64,000 nt of DNA from GWE2-42-39 sp942493345 (GTDB lineage: Bacteria > Bacteroidota > Bacteroidia > Bacteroidales > Prolixibacteraceae), in assembly GCA_942493345.1 (NCBI GenBank), contig OW818695.1:1674001-1738000 (forward strand), written 5' to 3'. Below, in pieces: positions 1 through 10,026 of the stretch (the first letter of the stretch is position 1; each line of letters opens with the position of its first letter). The notes beneath the pieces were generated by a model. That model did no database searches. It saw only the letters and a list, made by a program, of their open reading frames with translations, and was not told where the DNA came from. A program made the position numbers and the translations under genes.

Positions 1-1859
1 TAGGTGGATACAGCGTTGTTGATAGAAGTACCGGAGTGGACGGCGCTAACCCTCTTATTTCCACACTAAGCCATCCGAAAAGAGAAGCATTGATTTATCA
101 AGCCAATTTGTGGGCGGAAATTGAACCGCTTAAAGGATTAAAATATAGAATACAGGCAGGAGTTAGAGGAGATTTTAGCCATAATAAAAGCTGGCAGGAT
201 GCATACGTTGTTGCAATCGGAGCAGTTGCAGTAAAAAACCGCGCTTCGGAGGAATACAACCACTCATTTAATCCACTTATTGAAAATACGTTGACATATA
301 ACCATCTTTTTGGCAAACACGACATATCGGTAATGGTAGGAAACTCATGGCAAAATTATGCAAATGGTGGAGGTATCGGAATTTCTGCCGAGGAGTTTGC
401 GAATACTGAAGTTAAAAATGTGTTTCTTGGAAAATCAAAAACTATTGACAGGCAGGAAGCCTGGAATTACGCCTTCTTATCTTATTTTGGACGGTTTAAT
501 TATCAATTTGACAACAAGTATCTTTTAACTGTAAATGTGCGAAGTGATGGTTCTCCGAGATTTGCTCCAACAAATCGCTGGGGAACATTCCCATCCGTTG
601 CTGTAGCCTGGAAAATGCACGAAGAGGAATTTATAAAAAAACTAAATATATTCGATCAGTTAAAACTCCGGGTAAGCTGGGGTGTATCAGGTAATGATGC
701 CATCGGTGATTTCAGATATACATCACAAGTTTGGACAAATGGCGTTTATTATCCATTAGGCGGAGTCACGGTTCCCGGTGCTACAATAAGAGACAACTCA
801 TCTCCAATGATCAAATGGGAATCGACCGATTCAAAAACCGTTGGCGTCGATATGGCTTTTCTGAAAAATTCATTGACAGTAACTGCCGATTATTTTATTA
901 AAAATACCAACGATATATTATTTGACGTTCCCCGTCCTTCTTCTTTAGGTTACGGTCTGGCATTTGGTGGCAATGCTATTGTAAATGCTGCAAGTTGTGA
1001 AAATAAAGGATTTGAGCTTCTAATTGGATCCAAAGGGAAAATAAAAGATATTAATTATACAGTTAATGCAAACTACACCTATGCAAAGAACGAAGTAACC
1101 GGATTGGGACTGGGGCAGCCTTTTTTGTCGGGTGTGTCACGCACGGATATAGGCAATCCGATTGGCTATTTCTACGGGTATGTAGCCGACGGCGTTTTCA
1201 TGAACAAATCAGAGTTAGATGCAGCCAATGCAATAGCTGTAGCTAAAAATTGGTCGCATTATCAGGAAGCTCCTACCGGAGTCGGTGATGTAAGGTTCAA
1301 GGACATAAACGAAGATGGACATATTACGAGTACTGACCGTCAAATGATTGGAAATTCAATTCCCAAACACCTGTACGGCCTCAATATTACACTTGACTAT
1401 AGAGGATTCGATTTTAACGTCTTTTTTCAAGGCATTGCAGGTTCTGACATTTACTATAACGTTCATGAGTACATGCGCGGAGGAGATACAAACAGAAACC
1501 AGGAAGCTTATTTACTTGACCGATGGATAAGTGAAGCGAAGCCTGGAAATGGTATTGTTCCAAGAGCGGTGCTCGGTGATCCCAATTTAAACAACAGACC
1601 ATCTTCGAATATGGTTTCATCCGGTGATTATTTAAAATTAAGGCAATTATCATTGGGATATACCATACCTAAGAACCTAATCGCCAGTGCAGGACTCAAA
1701 AATGCCCGTGTTTATGCCAATGCAAACAACTTGTTAACGATTTCAAAATATCATGGTTATGATCCTGAAGTGGGGGGTGATAACCTGCATCGGGGAATCG
1801 ATAATTTATCCTATCCCATACCGAGAACATTGATTTTTGGTGTTCAGATTGGATTTTAA
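1..1859 (+). CDS. SusC/RagA-family TonB-dependent outer-membrane receptor, C-terminal part (5' end outside window)
   Basis: The frame is open to the left edge, so only about the last 619 residues are present. They are the beta-barrel half of a SusC-type receptor, which imports oligosaccharides across the outer membrane with energy from TonB. Visible signs are alternating aromatic/polar strands, the SusC-typical segment with RFAPTNRWG followed by FPSVAVAWK, a late DVRFKDINEDG loop, and a terminal strand ending in Phe (VQIGF). The plug and any STN domain lie outside the window. A SusD gene follows after 26 nt, the normal SusC-SusD arrangement. The substrate cannot be read from the sequence; the downstream enzymes suggest a galactose- and mannose-containing glycan. 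Family assignment is secure. Confidence 0.93.
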   Translation, partial: GGYSVVDRSTGVDGANPLISTLSHPKREALIYQANLWAEIEPLKGLKYRIQAGVRGDFSHNKSWQDAYVVAIGAVAVKNRASEEYNHSFNPLIENTLTYNHLFGKHDISVMVGNSWQNYANGGGIGISAEEFANTEVKNVFLGKSKTIDRQEAWNYAFLSYFGRFNYQFDNKYLLTVNVRSDGSPRFAPTNRWGTFPSVAVAWKMHEEEFIKKLNIFDQLKLRVSWGVSGNDAIGDFRYTSQVWTNGVYYPLGGVTVPGATIRDNSSPMIKWESTDSKTVGVDMAFLKNSLTVTADYFIKNTNDILFDVPRPSSLGYGLAFGGNAIVNAASCENKGFELLIGSKGKIKDINYTVNANYTYAKNEVTGLGLGQPFLSGVSRTDIGNPIGYFYGYVADGVFMNKSELDAANAIAVAKNWSHYQEAPTGVGDVRFKDINEDGHITSTDRQMIGNSIPKHLYGLNITLDYRGFDFNVFFQGIAGSDIYYNVHEYMRGGDTNRNQEAYLLDRWISEAKPGNGIVPRAVLGDPNLNNRPSSNMVSSGDYLKLRQLSLGYTIPKNLIASAGLKNARVYANANNLLTISKYHGYDPEVGGDNLHRGIDNLSYPIPRTLIFGVQIGF

Positions 1860-1885
1860 TTTTTAAATCTTTTAAAAAGAATAAT

Positions 1886-3457
1886 ATGAAAGAGTTAATT
1901 AATAGTAAGTTGTTATTGTTGTTGCTCGTTTTTTTTGCTGTTTCGTGCAACGAGGATATCATGAATTTTAAAAACCAAAATGCATACAGTTCTGCAAGCT
2001 ATTTTAATACCCCTGCCGAAATAGAAAAAGGTACCAATGCAATTTATGCCAGCTTTTATTTTAACAGCATGTTCGGGTGGAAATGGCCTGAAATGTTTGA
2101 TGTTCTTGCAAACGAGGTGGAACCGTTGCCACCAGCTGCGTCAAACGAAACAGATATAATGGCGATGTACAAATACCAACATAACAATACCACGAACCCG
2201 GTTGTAGGGTACTGGAGATTGCTTTATAAAATGATTTTGCGTTCAAATTTGGTCATTGATAAAGCCAATGCATATTTAGCTGATAAAGGAGAAAATGCCA
2301 TTGTCAAAAGGTCGCTTGGCGAGGCGTATTTTCTCAGGGGTTGGGCCTATACTCAACTTGCCTTTTATTATGGACGTGTTCCTTTGAGGCTTAAATTCGA
2401 TCAGGCAGGAATAGAAGATGCACCAAGGTCAACAACGGTAAAAGAGGTTTGGGATGTTGCTGAGGGTGATTTTAAAATGGCCAAAGATATTCTACCTGAA
2501 GTAAGTACATATTCTTCAGCGGAATTAGGAAGAGCTTCAAAAGGGGCAGCTATTGGTTTTTTGGGTAAACTTTATCTTTACAATAAAGATTATACAAAAG
2601 CGGACGCTGAATTTGCCCTTTTATCAGGCAAATATCGTTTGCTCCCTGCAAATCGATGGGTAGAAAACTTTGATGAAAAAAATGAGAATAACGAGGAAAG
2701 CCTGTTTGAAGTCCAATTCCAATGGTTTCCTGGCCAAAACGATTGGGGAATGTTTGGTGATCCGGAAGGTGGAAGCGTTTCTGCAACAAATACTGCCCAT
2801 GTGCAATTATATACCTGGAGCGAAATTGGAGGCTGGAATAACTGGAGACTTCAACCTATGCGTGTGAACGATTTCAAATACAAAGATGAATCAAACAACA
2901 ACTATGTTGATCCGAGAGCTGCACTTACTTTTTACGGTGGCATCGGAGATAACACAATCCTGGATAATTCAGCCACAGGAGTGCAACCGTATACATTTGC
3001 AAATACCAATCCCCAGATTTATTACTATAAAAAATACACGAATGTGGAAAATGCGAGAGGCACAATGGAATCCGGAGTTAACACAAGGCTGATGCGATAT
3101 GCCGATGTCCTCTTGATGCGTGCCGAATGTAAACTCGAAAGCAGCGACATCCCCGGTTGTATGTCATTCATAAATCAGGTCAGGGAGCGAATAGGTGCAT
3201 TCAAATATATAGGCAGTTATACCAAAGCTCAGGCTTTCGAATTGCTAAAACGTGAACGCCAACTCGAATTTATGGGAGAACAAGTCCGCTTCAACGATTT
3301 AAAACGCTGGGGAATTTTGGAAGCAACCATAAATCCCGAATTGCAGACTATATTTGGAATTCAACCTGTAACCGCAAAACACTATCTATTCCCAATCCCT
3401 CAAATTGAAATTGACTCAAACCTGGGATTAGGACCAATTGAAAATAACTGGAATTAG
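1886..3457 (+). CDS. SusD/RagB-family glycan-binding lipoprotein
   Basis: This is the surface lipoprotein that caps the SusC barrel and binds the glycan. The N-terminus is a lipoprotein signal with lipobox AVSC (Cys about residue 21). It is followed by the SusD N-terminal region (SYFNTPAEIEKGTNAIYASFY), a TPR-like helical core (EAYFLRGWAYTQLAFYYGRVPL), and the conserved C-terminal pattern with RYADVLLMRAECKL, then RERQLEFMGEQVRFNDLKRWG and LFPIPQIEID. The length of 523 residues is normal. It directly follows SusC and is closed by a strong hairpin at 3476-3521, so expression of the enzymes further on may be lower or separately started. No unusual features. Confidence 0.95.
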   Translation: MKELINSKLLLLLLVFFAVSCNEDIMNFKNQNAYSSASYFNTPAEIEKGTNAIYASFYFNSMFGWKWPEMFDVLANEVEPLPPAASNETDIMAMYKYQHNNTTNPVVGYWRLLYKMILRSNLVIDKANAYLADKGENAIVKRSLGEAYFLRGWAYTQLAFYYGRVPLRLKFDQAGIEDAPRSTTVKEVWDVAEGDFKMAKDILPEVSTYSSAELGRASKGAAIGFLGKLYLYNKDYTKADAEFALLSGKYRLLPANRWVENFDEKNENNEESLFEVQFQWFPGQNDWGMFGDPEGGSVSATNTAHVQLYTWSEIGGWNNWRLQPMRVNDFKYKDESNNNYVDPRAALTFYGGIGDNTILDNSATGVQPYTFANTNPQIYYYKKYTNVENARGTMESGVNTRLMRYADVLLMRAECKLESSDIPGCMSFINQVRERIGAFKYIGSYTKAQAFELLKRERQLEFMGEQVRFNDLKRWGILEATINPELQTIFGIQPVTAKHYLFPIPQIEIDSNLGLGPIENNWN

Positions 3458-3475
3458 TTGATCTTCTTCAAAAAT

Positions 3476-3521
3476 AAAGAGCATAGGGGAGCATTAAATA
3501 ATACTCCCCCGGCTCTTTTAT
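3476..3521 (+). terminator. Hairpin with T tract after SusD
   Basis: Outer arms AAAGAGC (3476-3482) and GCTCTTT (3512-3518) enclose a second G/C-rich pairing (GGGGAG with CTCCCC) and are followed by TTTTATT. It looks like an intrinsic terminator or a 3'-end-stabilising hairpin between SusD and the first glycosidase gene. The downstream genes run the same way, so partial read-through is likely. Confidence 0.7.
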
Positions 3522-3542
3522 TCTAACAATTATACAATTAAA

Positions 3543-5273
3543 GTGAAAACGATTTTAAGTTTCTTTATTCTAAATCTTCTCTTGGTTGCTACCGTTTATT
3601 CACAAGGAATATTTGCCGGATTAAAAAAACCAGCATCGGTCTATGTTAGCTGGTCGGCTTACGATGAAGCTGCGGATACAGTTAAATTAACCGAGTCCCT
3701 GGTTATGAAAGAATTAAATGAGATAATCAGGCTAAAAAAACTTGGAGTACTGATTGATTACTATGTAATAGATGATTTTTGGTTCGATAAAAATGGCGGT
3801 TACCGGGTATGGCGAAAAAATAACTGGAGTGAAAACGGTTATGAAAAATGGATAAAACGATGTCAGGAAAATGGCATTAAGCCAGGTTTGTGGTTTTCAT
3901 CCAATAATGTTGGAAAACTAAATCCAATACCTGAGTGGGAGAATTCGTTGAATAAAAAAAGGGACATCGCTTGTTTTTTTACCGGAGGTTTTTTGGATCA
4001 TTTTATGAATAGTTTGCAGCTATGGTACGACAAGGGAATACGTTTATACAAGTTCGATTTTGCCTGGTTTATGGCTGCAACCCCGGAAGCTGAGAAGATT
4101 TTTACCCCGCGTGAAATTTACGACCTGAACTTTAACGCTTTTAGTGCATCCATGCGGCTTTTTAAAGCAAAGAATCCGGATGTTGTATTTGTTGCATACA
4201 ATGGATACCTCGAATGGTTAACATTTGCCGGGTTTCCTAAATTTATGAATAGCAGTTTTCTCGATATTTTTGATGCGATGTATTGTGGCGATCCACGAGC
4301 AGCAGATATTCCATGTATGAATTTTTGGCGTTCAATGGATCTGTTTTCCGATCAGCAGGTGAGACTTTATGAGAATAACGGTCTTCCTCTTTCAAGAATT
4401 GATAATGCATCCTTTATGGTTGGAACTACCGGATCAGCCTACAAACGTGGAAATGCGGCATGGCGTGGAATGCTTTTCTTGTCGCTGGCAAGAGGCGGCT
4501 GGTTTAACTCGTATTACGGTAATCTTGAGCTATTGGACGATTCCGATGCGAAATGGTTTGCGAAAATCCAGAAAGTCTATTACGATCTTCAGGAATTTGG
4601 ACAAATTACAACATTCGGTGAAATGCCAATTTCAAGGATGCCTTATGGTTTTAAAGCTGAAAACAAAGATGGGGCGCTTTATACTGTCGTTAATCCATCG
4701 CAAAGCATTCAAAAGGTGACACTGAATACCCGATTCTCGACGAATGGGACTCTTTTATTTTCCGACGCGGGATTTAAACCCACGATCAATGGCAATGAAG
4801 TCACTCTCGGGCCAGAACAAATTGCCTTAGTTGGTTATGGCGAATATTCTGACCCAAAATATGATTTTGGATTGGAGAAAGATGTTGTAGTGCCTAAAAA
4901 TATTGAGAAACTATCGGTCGATTTTAAGAAAATTGAAAAAAATAAATACGAGGCAACGATTGAAGAATTCGACGCAGTTTCCGATATACGGATAGTTTGT
5001 TCACTAAAAAGCAACGACGACAAATATTACAGAGTGGCAGAATATAAGGATGTTACAGTAGGTCAACTTTTAAAACTGACGGCAAAACAAAACGGGAAAG
5101 AGGTTCCTGTTACAATAAACTACGACAAAAAACTTTGGAGTGGTACGTCATGGGCGTCCGGAGAAATTGCAAATAAAAGCTTTGTCAAAAATGCGCCTCT
5201 TATCGTTACTTATACACTCGATGACCCCAATGAAATTAAGTTTGAAGGAACACTTTATAAAGTGCGCTATTAG
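3543..5273 (+). CDS. Clan GH-D type glycoside hydrolase (alpha-galactosidase-like TIM barrel), secreted
   Basis: Probably a periplasmic exo-glycosidase of the GH27/GH36/GH31-like superfamily. The start is GTG: a clean signal peptide begins at that codon (KTILSFFILNLLLVATVYSQ) and no in-frame ATG lies upstream. The TIM barrel shows VIDDFWF (Asp77/Asp78, end of a beta strand as in alpha-galactosidases) and YKFDFAW, where Asp172 sits where the catalytic nucleophile of clan GH-D lies. A later SDQQVR stretch could hold the acid/base. The C-terminal roughly 150 residues look like beta-sandwich domains. GH36-like is my best guess, but the exact family and the substrate (alpha-galactose versus another alpha-sugar) are inferred. 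A second GH-D-like protein is encoded in the same run at 14481. Confidence 0.7.
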   Translation: MKTILSFFILNLLLVATVYSQGIFAGLKKPASVYVSWSAYDEAADTVKLTESLVMKELNEIIRLKKLGVLIDYYVIDDFWFDKNGGYRVWRKNNWSENGYEKWIKRCQENGIKPGLWFSSNNVGKLNPIPEWENSLNKKRDIACFFTGGFLDHFMNSLQLWYDKGIRLYKFDFAWFMAATPEAEKIFTPREIYDLNFNAFSASMRLFKAKNPDVVFVAYNGYLEWLTFAGFPKFMNSSFLDIFDAMYCGDPRAADIPCMNFWRSMDLFSDQQVRLYENNGLPLSRIDNASFMVGTTGSAYKRGNAAWRGMLFLSLARGGWFNSYYGNLELLDDSDAKWFAKIQKVYYDLQEFGQITTFGEMPISRMPYGFKAENKDGALYTVVNPSQSIQKVTLNTRFSTNGTLLFSDAGFKPTINGNEVTLGPEQIALVGYGEYSDPKYDFGLEKDVVVPKNIEKLSVDFKKIEKNKYEATIEEFDAVSDIRIVCSLKSNDDKYYRVAEYKDVTVGQLLKLTAKQNGKEVPVTINYDKKLWSGTSWASGEIANKSFVKNAPLIVTYTLDDPNEIKFEGTLYKVRY

Positions 5274-5274
5274 T

Positions 5275-7503
5275 ATGTCAATTAAATCAATAGCAACGAT
5301 TGTTGGATTATTCATTGCATTAAATGCCCAAACCCGGGATTTAATTAGCTATGTCAACCCATTCATTGGAACATCGAATGGAGGCAACACCAATCCCGGG
5401 GCTGTCAGGCCGTGGGGAATGGTTTCGATTTCACCTTTTAATTCGTACGATCCGGTAACAAAAAGTAGTGGCCCAAGTCCTTATTATTTCGGAAATAAAT
5501 ATATCTATGGGTTTACTCATCTCAACATGAGTGGTGTTGGTTGTTCTGATATGGGCATATTCTGCCTGATGCCTACAACCGGAAAGTTAGATTTAAACCC
5601 GGCAGAATACCGGTCGGAGTATTCAAACGAATTTGCCAGCCCCGGATATTATTCGGTACATCTTGATTATTTCAATACCGATGCAAAAGTTACCACTACA
5701 CTAAGATCCAGCATATCGTGCTACACTTTTCCAAAGGGAAAATCGAATATACTCCTGAATTTGGATTTGGAACTTACAACCCTGAAAGGCGGGGCATTGC
5801 AACGAATTTCGGATACGGAAGTGGAAGGATTTAAAAACATTGGAAATATATGCGGACTTCAAAGTATACAAACTGTTTTCTTTGTTGCTCAAGTCAGCAA
5901 AAAGCCCGCTGATGCCGGAATCTGGGATGAAACAAAAGTGTATCCGGGTTTTAAACGAGTGATTGCAGGAAACAATATCGGGGCATTTTTTTCATTCGAC
6001 ACTCAGGAAAACGAAAAAATACTTGTCAAAGTAGGAATTTCGTATGTAAGTATTGAAAATGCCCGTAAAAATCTGGAGCAAGAGCAGCCTGGGTTCGATT
6101 TTGAAAGCGCCAAAACGGATGCAGAACAATCATGGAATACTGAGTTGTCGAAAATACAGGTTGAGGGAGGAACCGAAGATGATAAGACTAAATTTTACAC
6201 CGCAATATACCATACATTAATTCATCCCGGTGTTTTCAACGATGTAAATGGAGAGTATGTTGAAATGGAGAGCGAGACGATTGGTAAAGTGAAAGACTAT
6301 ACCCGATATTCGGTCTTTTCGCTCTGGGACACATACCGGAATCTGCATCCATTTTTGTCCCTCGTTTATCCAAAACAACAATCGGATATGGTAAAATCTC
6401 TTCTGGGAATGGCAAAAGAAGGAGGATGGTTACCAAGATGGGAATATGCAGGTATCGAGTCGAATGCGATGTTGGGTGATCCATCCTTACCGGTAATTTC
6501 CGACACATGGCTTCGCGGAATACATGATTTTGATATTCAGGCAGCCTATGAAACCATGAAGCACAACGCGTTAACTCCTGAAAAAGAAAATTATATGCGC
6601 CCCGGAATGGATGACTGGTTAAACTATGGATATATTCCGGAAGATGCCCTGAATATGTTGCATCAATTTACCTCGCCTAATGTTCAACATTTTTACGAAA
6701 ACATGAGAGACCTGCGCGTTGTGTGGGGTTCCGTTTCCACTTCGCTCGAATACTGTATTGCTGATTGGAACCTGGCTCAAATAGCGAAGGCTTTGGGAAA
6801 GGACGACGATTACAATCAATTCTATAATCGTTCCATGTTTTATAAAAATAGCTTCGATGTGTCAACCGGATTTATGCGTGGCAAACTGTACAATGGCAAT
6901 TGGGCCGAACCATTTGATCCGGCAAGCAATAGAAGCGATTATTTTGTGGAAGGAACTTCATGGAATTACACGTTCATGGTTCCCCACGATATTGCGGGAC
7001 TAATAAAATTAATGGGAGGGACAAAAAAGTTTACAAGCAAACTGGATACCTGTTTTGCAAAGGGATACTTCGACATTACAAACGAACCCGATTTAGCTTA
7101 TCCATACCTGTATAACTATGCTAAGAAAGAAGAGTGGAAAACACAACGTCAGGTTCATCGGTTAATCAACGAAAATTTCAGGAATGCCCCCGATGGATTA
7201 CCCGGAAACGATGATTGTGGAACCATATCTGCCTGGTTGGTGTTTTCAATGATGGGTATCTATCCCGATTGTCCGGGCAATACCGATTATCAAATTACAA
7301 CTCCTGCTTTTGATAAAATAACGATAACGCTTGATCCACAATATTATCCGGGGAAAATATTTACCATTTCATCTGAAAAAGCTGATGAAAATATGGATTT
7401 GATTGATGCGCTTCAACTTAACGGGAAGAAGTATGGAAAATATACAATCAACCATCAGGATATAATCAACGGGGGCAACCTGAAAATACAACTTAAGCCA
7501 TAA
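5275..7503 (+). CDS. GH92 family alpha-mannosidase-like glycoside hydrolase
   Basis: GH92 enzymes are calcium-dependent inverting exo-alpha-mannosidases of PULs. The family signatures are clear: DLISYVNPFIGTSNGG and NPGAVRPWGMVSISPFN at the N-terminus, GFTHLNMSGVGCSD, VEGTSWNYTFMVPHD (this Glu aligns with the family's catalytic acid), and GNDDCGTISAWLVFSMMGIYPDCPG (this Asp pair aligns with the catalytic base). The reading frame extends upstream to 5140 inside the previous gene. I chose the ATG one base after that gene's stop because it starts a signal-like peptide (SIKSIATIVGLFIALNAQ) that leads straight into the family domain. The length of 742 residues is typical. It is translationally adjacent to the preceding glycosidase. 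Linkage specificity cannot be read from sequence. Confidence 0.92.
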   Translation: MSIKSIATIVGLFIALNAQTRDLISYVNPFIGTSNGGNTNPGAVRPWGMVSISPFNSYDPVTKSSGPSPYYFGNKYIYGFTHLNMSGVGCSDMGIFCLMPTTGKLDLNPAEYRSEYSNEFASPGYYSVHLDYFNTDAKVTTTLRSSISCYTFPKGKSNILLNLDLELTTLKGGALQRISDTEVEGFKNIGNICGLQSIQTVFFVAQVSKKPADAGIWDETKVYPGFKRVIAGNNIGAFFSFDTQENEKILVKVGISYVSIENARKNLEQEQPGFDFESAKTDAEQSWNTELSKIQVEGGTEDDKTKFYTAIYHTLIHPGVFNDVNGEYVEMESETIGKVKDYTRYSVFSLWDTYRNLHPFLSLVYPKQQSDMVKSLLGMAKEGGWLPRWEYAGIESNAMLGDPSLPVISDTWLRGIHDFDIQAAYETMKHNALTPEKENYMRPGMDDWLNYGYIPEDALNMLHQFTSPNVQHFYENMRDLRVVWGSVSTSLEYCIADWNLAQIAKALGKDDDYNQFYNRSMFYKNSFDVSTGFMRGKLYNGNWAEPFDPASNRSDYFVEGTSWNYTFMVPHDIAGLIKLMGGTKKFTSKLDTCFAKGYFDITNEPDLAYPYLYNYAKKEEWKTQRQVHRLINENFRNAPDGLPGNDDCGTISAWLVFSMMGIYPDCPGNTDYQITTPAFDKITITLDPQYYPGKIFTISSEKADENMDLIDALQLNGKKYGKYTINHQDIINGGNLKIQLKP

Positions 7504-7586
7504 TTGCTTCGGATTCTTTTTGGTTATAACCCTAAACTTCAGGAATAAACAGATTGTCAAATTTTTAATCAGAATCAGGATATATA

Positions 7587-9998
7587 ATGAGATATTACAT
7601 TTTTAACTTAATGTGCCTTTTGGGGTTATTGATAACCTTCTCGCAAGTTTCCATGGCCTCAGATTGGGAAGGTGTACCCAAAATACTGAACATGTCTGAT
7701 GCAGTTCAGCCAGGTAAATCATTCAGGATAAATGGATTTGGTTTTACTGAAAGTGATAAACCTGAAATTGCCATAGATCGGAATTTTGATGGCTCCAGTA
7801 TGTCTGAACCATCCGTTAGAGCCATTAACCCGGAAATCATACAAACCGATCGGAATGGAAATTTCATCGTAGCCGTATTGCCCGTTGACGCATCTTCGGG
7901 AGTATATTCTGTATGGGTAAAAAATAATGCAGGATGGAGTTTGCCGAAGAAACTGAATGCCGCAAGAGCATTATTCCTTTCAGAACGTGAAGCCTTTGAA
8001 GGACTGTCGATGAAAGTAGTTGGCAGAAATTTTGATCCTAAAGAGTTTGGCGTAACTGCCCGAATAGAGCTTCCCAAAGTACAACTTAACAACGGTTCCA
8101 ACGGTACTTATAATGTTACAGTTGATGATTTTAATCCATATTGCATAACTTTTACCATTGCAAATATTCCGAAAGGAGAATATTTTGTTGAAGTATCAAA
8201 TGATGGTGGCAGATATTGGAGCAGACTCGACAACGATCAGAAATTGACGATTTTAGATCGGCCCAAAGGTACTGCAAAAGAGTATGACCCCTTGGGACTG
8301 GGTGTTTCATGGATTAGTCACTTTAATTGGGCCAATATATATCGCGTCCCGGTTTCTGATGGCTCTGAAGATGTGACGAAATCAGTTCAATCTCTTGTAA
8401 ATAAAGCCGGCGCCGACAAGAATGGCGGAATTGTATATTTCCCCAATGGAACCTACAAAATTGCCAGGTTAGATTTACCGAAGAATGTTGTACTGAAGGG
8501 AGAAAGCAAACAGGGAACAATAATCAGTTATTGTGGAAAAGACAAGGATTTTATAATCTGCACCGGAGCAGCAATTACTGATGGTCATGTAGGAATTGCC
8601 AACATGAGCATAATAGTACCCAAGGAAGTGGCAACAAGGCCGGATATATTTATTAATCTTGGTCAGTCGGTTATTTGGCAGGGAGTTGAAAATACCCAAA
8701 GCCGAACAGCTTCGGAAATGTTTATTTGCAATGTGAAACTGGATTACGATTTTACCGAAACGGAAAAAGATCGCAGGGGTCTCTCTTCTTGCGTTATTGG
8801 CAAGGAAAGGTTTTACATAGCGAACTGCGATTTCAAAGGATTTCATCTCGAATCACATAATTACGTAAATGAGTATGTTACAGTTAAAAACAATTATTTT
8901 GAATTTGGGCAAGGTGTAATTATCTGCACCGCTGATTATCTTTTTCTTGAAAATAACAACATCGTTGGTCATCGGGAAATCAATCGTGAAAAGCATGGAT
9001 TTATGTTCCGGGCAAATGCTTACGTTTTCCGCAATTCGGTTTCTCATACCGGGTCTTCTGAAGATCCAATGAATGAAAACTGGAATGACGGAGAAGGATT
9101 ATGCAATGAGGTTCCCGGCGGAAACCACAATTTTGGGACAATTGAGAGTTCTACATCAAATACGGTTATTGTTGGAAAAACTGCCGGACCTTTTGTAATT
9201 CCGACGATGAATATTTACAATCATCTGTCAATAATGATTATTGATGGCAAGGGCTTGGGACAGTACCGAAGAGTTCAACAAATTAATACCGGTGAAAAAT
9301 CGATCGTTTTGGAAAAAGAATGGGATGTAATTCCCGATAGTACAAGTCGCTTTACGCTCATGAATCCAAACGAGAATACCACATACTACAAGAATATAAT
9401 CTACGACAATCCGAAGGGATACTGGTTATTTGGAAATTCCATCGATTGTGTTGTTGCCGACAATGTAAGTGTAAACTGTGATGGGGTCTTTCTTTGGAGC
9501 TGCAGGTATGCAAATTCAACGGCGACTTCTCCCATGTATTATTTTGCGCCAAACTATTTCAACCGGATTGTGGGGAATATTATAACTGGTGTTTCCCGAA
9601 AAAGTCATCGGGCCGGAATTGGCATGAATTGCACCAGGGAAACCGATGGAGGTTCGTATTATGGAGTTGAAGCATATGCAAATGAAATACGAAATAACCA
9701 CATTGTGGGAGATCCATCTGAAAAAGCGTTGGATTCTGTAACAGAAGCTCCTGCTGTATCCGGAATATTTCTCTATGCGACAATGAGCAGTAGTATGTAT
9801 GATGGAAAAAATATTGCCGGAGATATAACCAATACAATTATTGAAGATAACCAGCTAAACAATCTTTCAACAGGTATCAGTTTATCCCGATGTATTTATG
9901 GCCAGGTGGTGAGGAATAATTTCCTTGGCAAATCAGTAGAACTCAGATATGATTCAAACGACAGCCAGAATACAACGATAATCGAAAGCAAAAAATAA
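7587..9998 (+). CDS. Secreted right-handed beta-helix protein (pectate-lyase-superfamily fold)
   Basis: An N-terminal signal peptide (to about residue 25) is followed by two Ig/IPT-like beta domains (about 30-235), then a GVSWISHFN linker and a right-handed beta-helix. The helix begins with the pectate-lyase-superfamily opening (SVQSLVNKAGADKNGGIVYFPNGTYKI, about 262-292) and continues with short strand repeats such as VTVKNNYFEF, LFLENNNIVGH, YKNIIYDNP and EIRNNHIVGD. Such proteins are lyases or glycosidases (PL or GH28-like) or plain carbohydrate-binding scaffolds. I see no catalytic signature that decides. It sits between GH92 and a ROK kinase in the same run. Enzyme activity is unassigned; the fold is fairly sure. 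Confidence 0.75.
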   Translation: MRYYIFNLMCLLGLLITFSQVSMASDWEGVPKILNMSDAVQPGKSFRINGFGFTESDKPEIAIDRNFDGSSMSEPSVRAINPEIIQTDRNGNFIVAVLPVDASSGVYSVWVKNNAGWSLPKKLNAARALFLSEREAFEGLSMKVVGRNFDPKEFGVTARIELPKVQLNNGSNGTYNVTVDDFNPYCITFTIANIPKGEYFVEVSNDGGRYWSRLDNDQKLTILDRPKGTAKEYDPLGLGVSWISHFNWANIYRVPVSDGSEDVTKSVQSLVNKAGADKNGGIVYFPNGTYKIARLDLPKNVVLKGESKQGTIISYCGKDKDFIICTGAAITDGHVGIANMSIIVPKEVATRPDIFINLGQSVIWQGVENTQSRTASEMFICNVKLDYDFTETEKDRRGLSSCVIGKERFYIANCDFKGFHLESHNYVNEYVTVKNNYFEFGQGVIICTADYLFLENNNIVGHREINREKHGFMFRANAYVFRNSVSHTGSSEDPMNENWNDGEGLCNEVPGGNHNFGTIESSTSNTVIVGKTAGPFVIPTMNIYNHLSIMIIDGKGLGQYRRVQQINTGEKSIVLEKEWDVIPDSTSRFTLMNPNENTTYYKNIIYDNPKGYWLFGNSIDCVVADNVSVNCDGVFLWSCRYANSTATSPMYYFAPNYFNRIVGNIITGVSRKSHRAGIGMNCTRETDGGSYYGVEAYANEIRNNHIVGDPSEKALDSVTEAPAVSGIFLYATMSSSMYDGKNIAGDITNTIIEDNQLNNLSTGISLSRCIYGQVVRNNFLGKSVELRYDSNDSQNTTIIESKK

Positions 9999-10026
9999 GT
10001 AATAATCAACGTTTTATACGAACAAC

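Noticed and set aside
5140..5274. Extended start for the GH92 gene inside the previous glycosidase gene
   Set aside because: The extra 45 residues are the out-of-frame end of that gene; the ATG at 5275 starts a signal-like peptide leading directly into the family domain.
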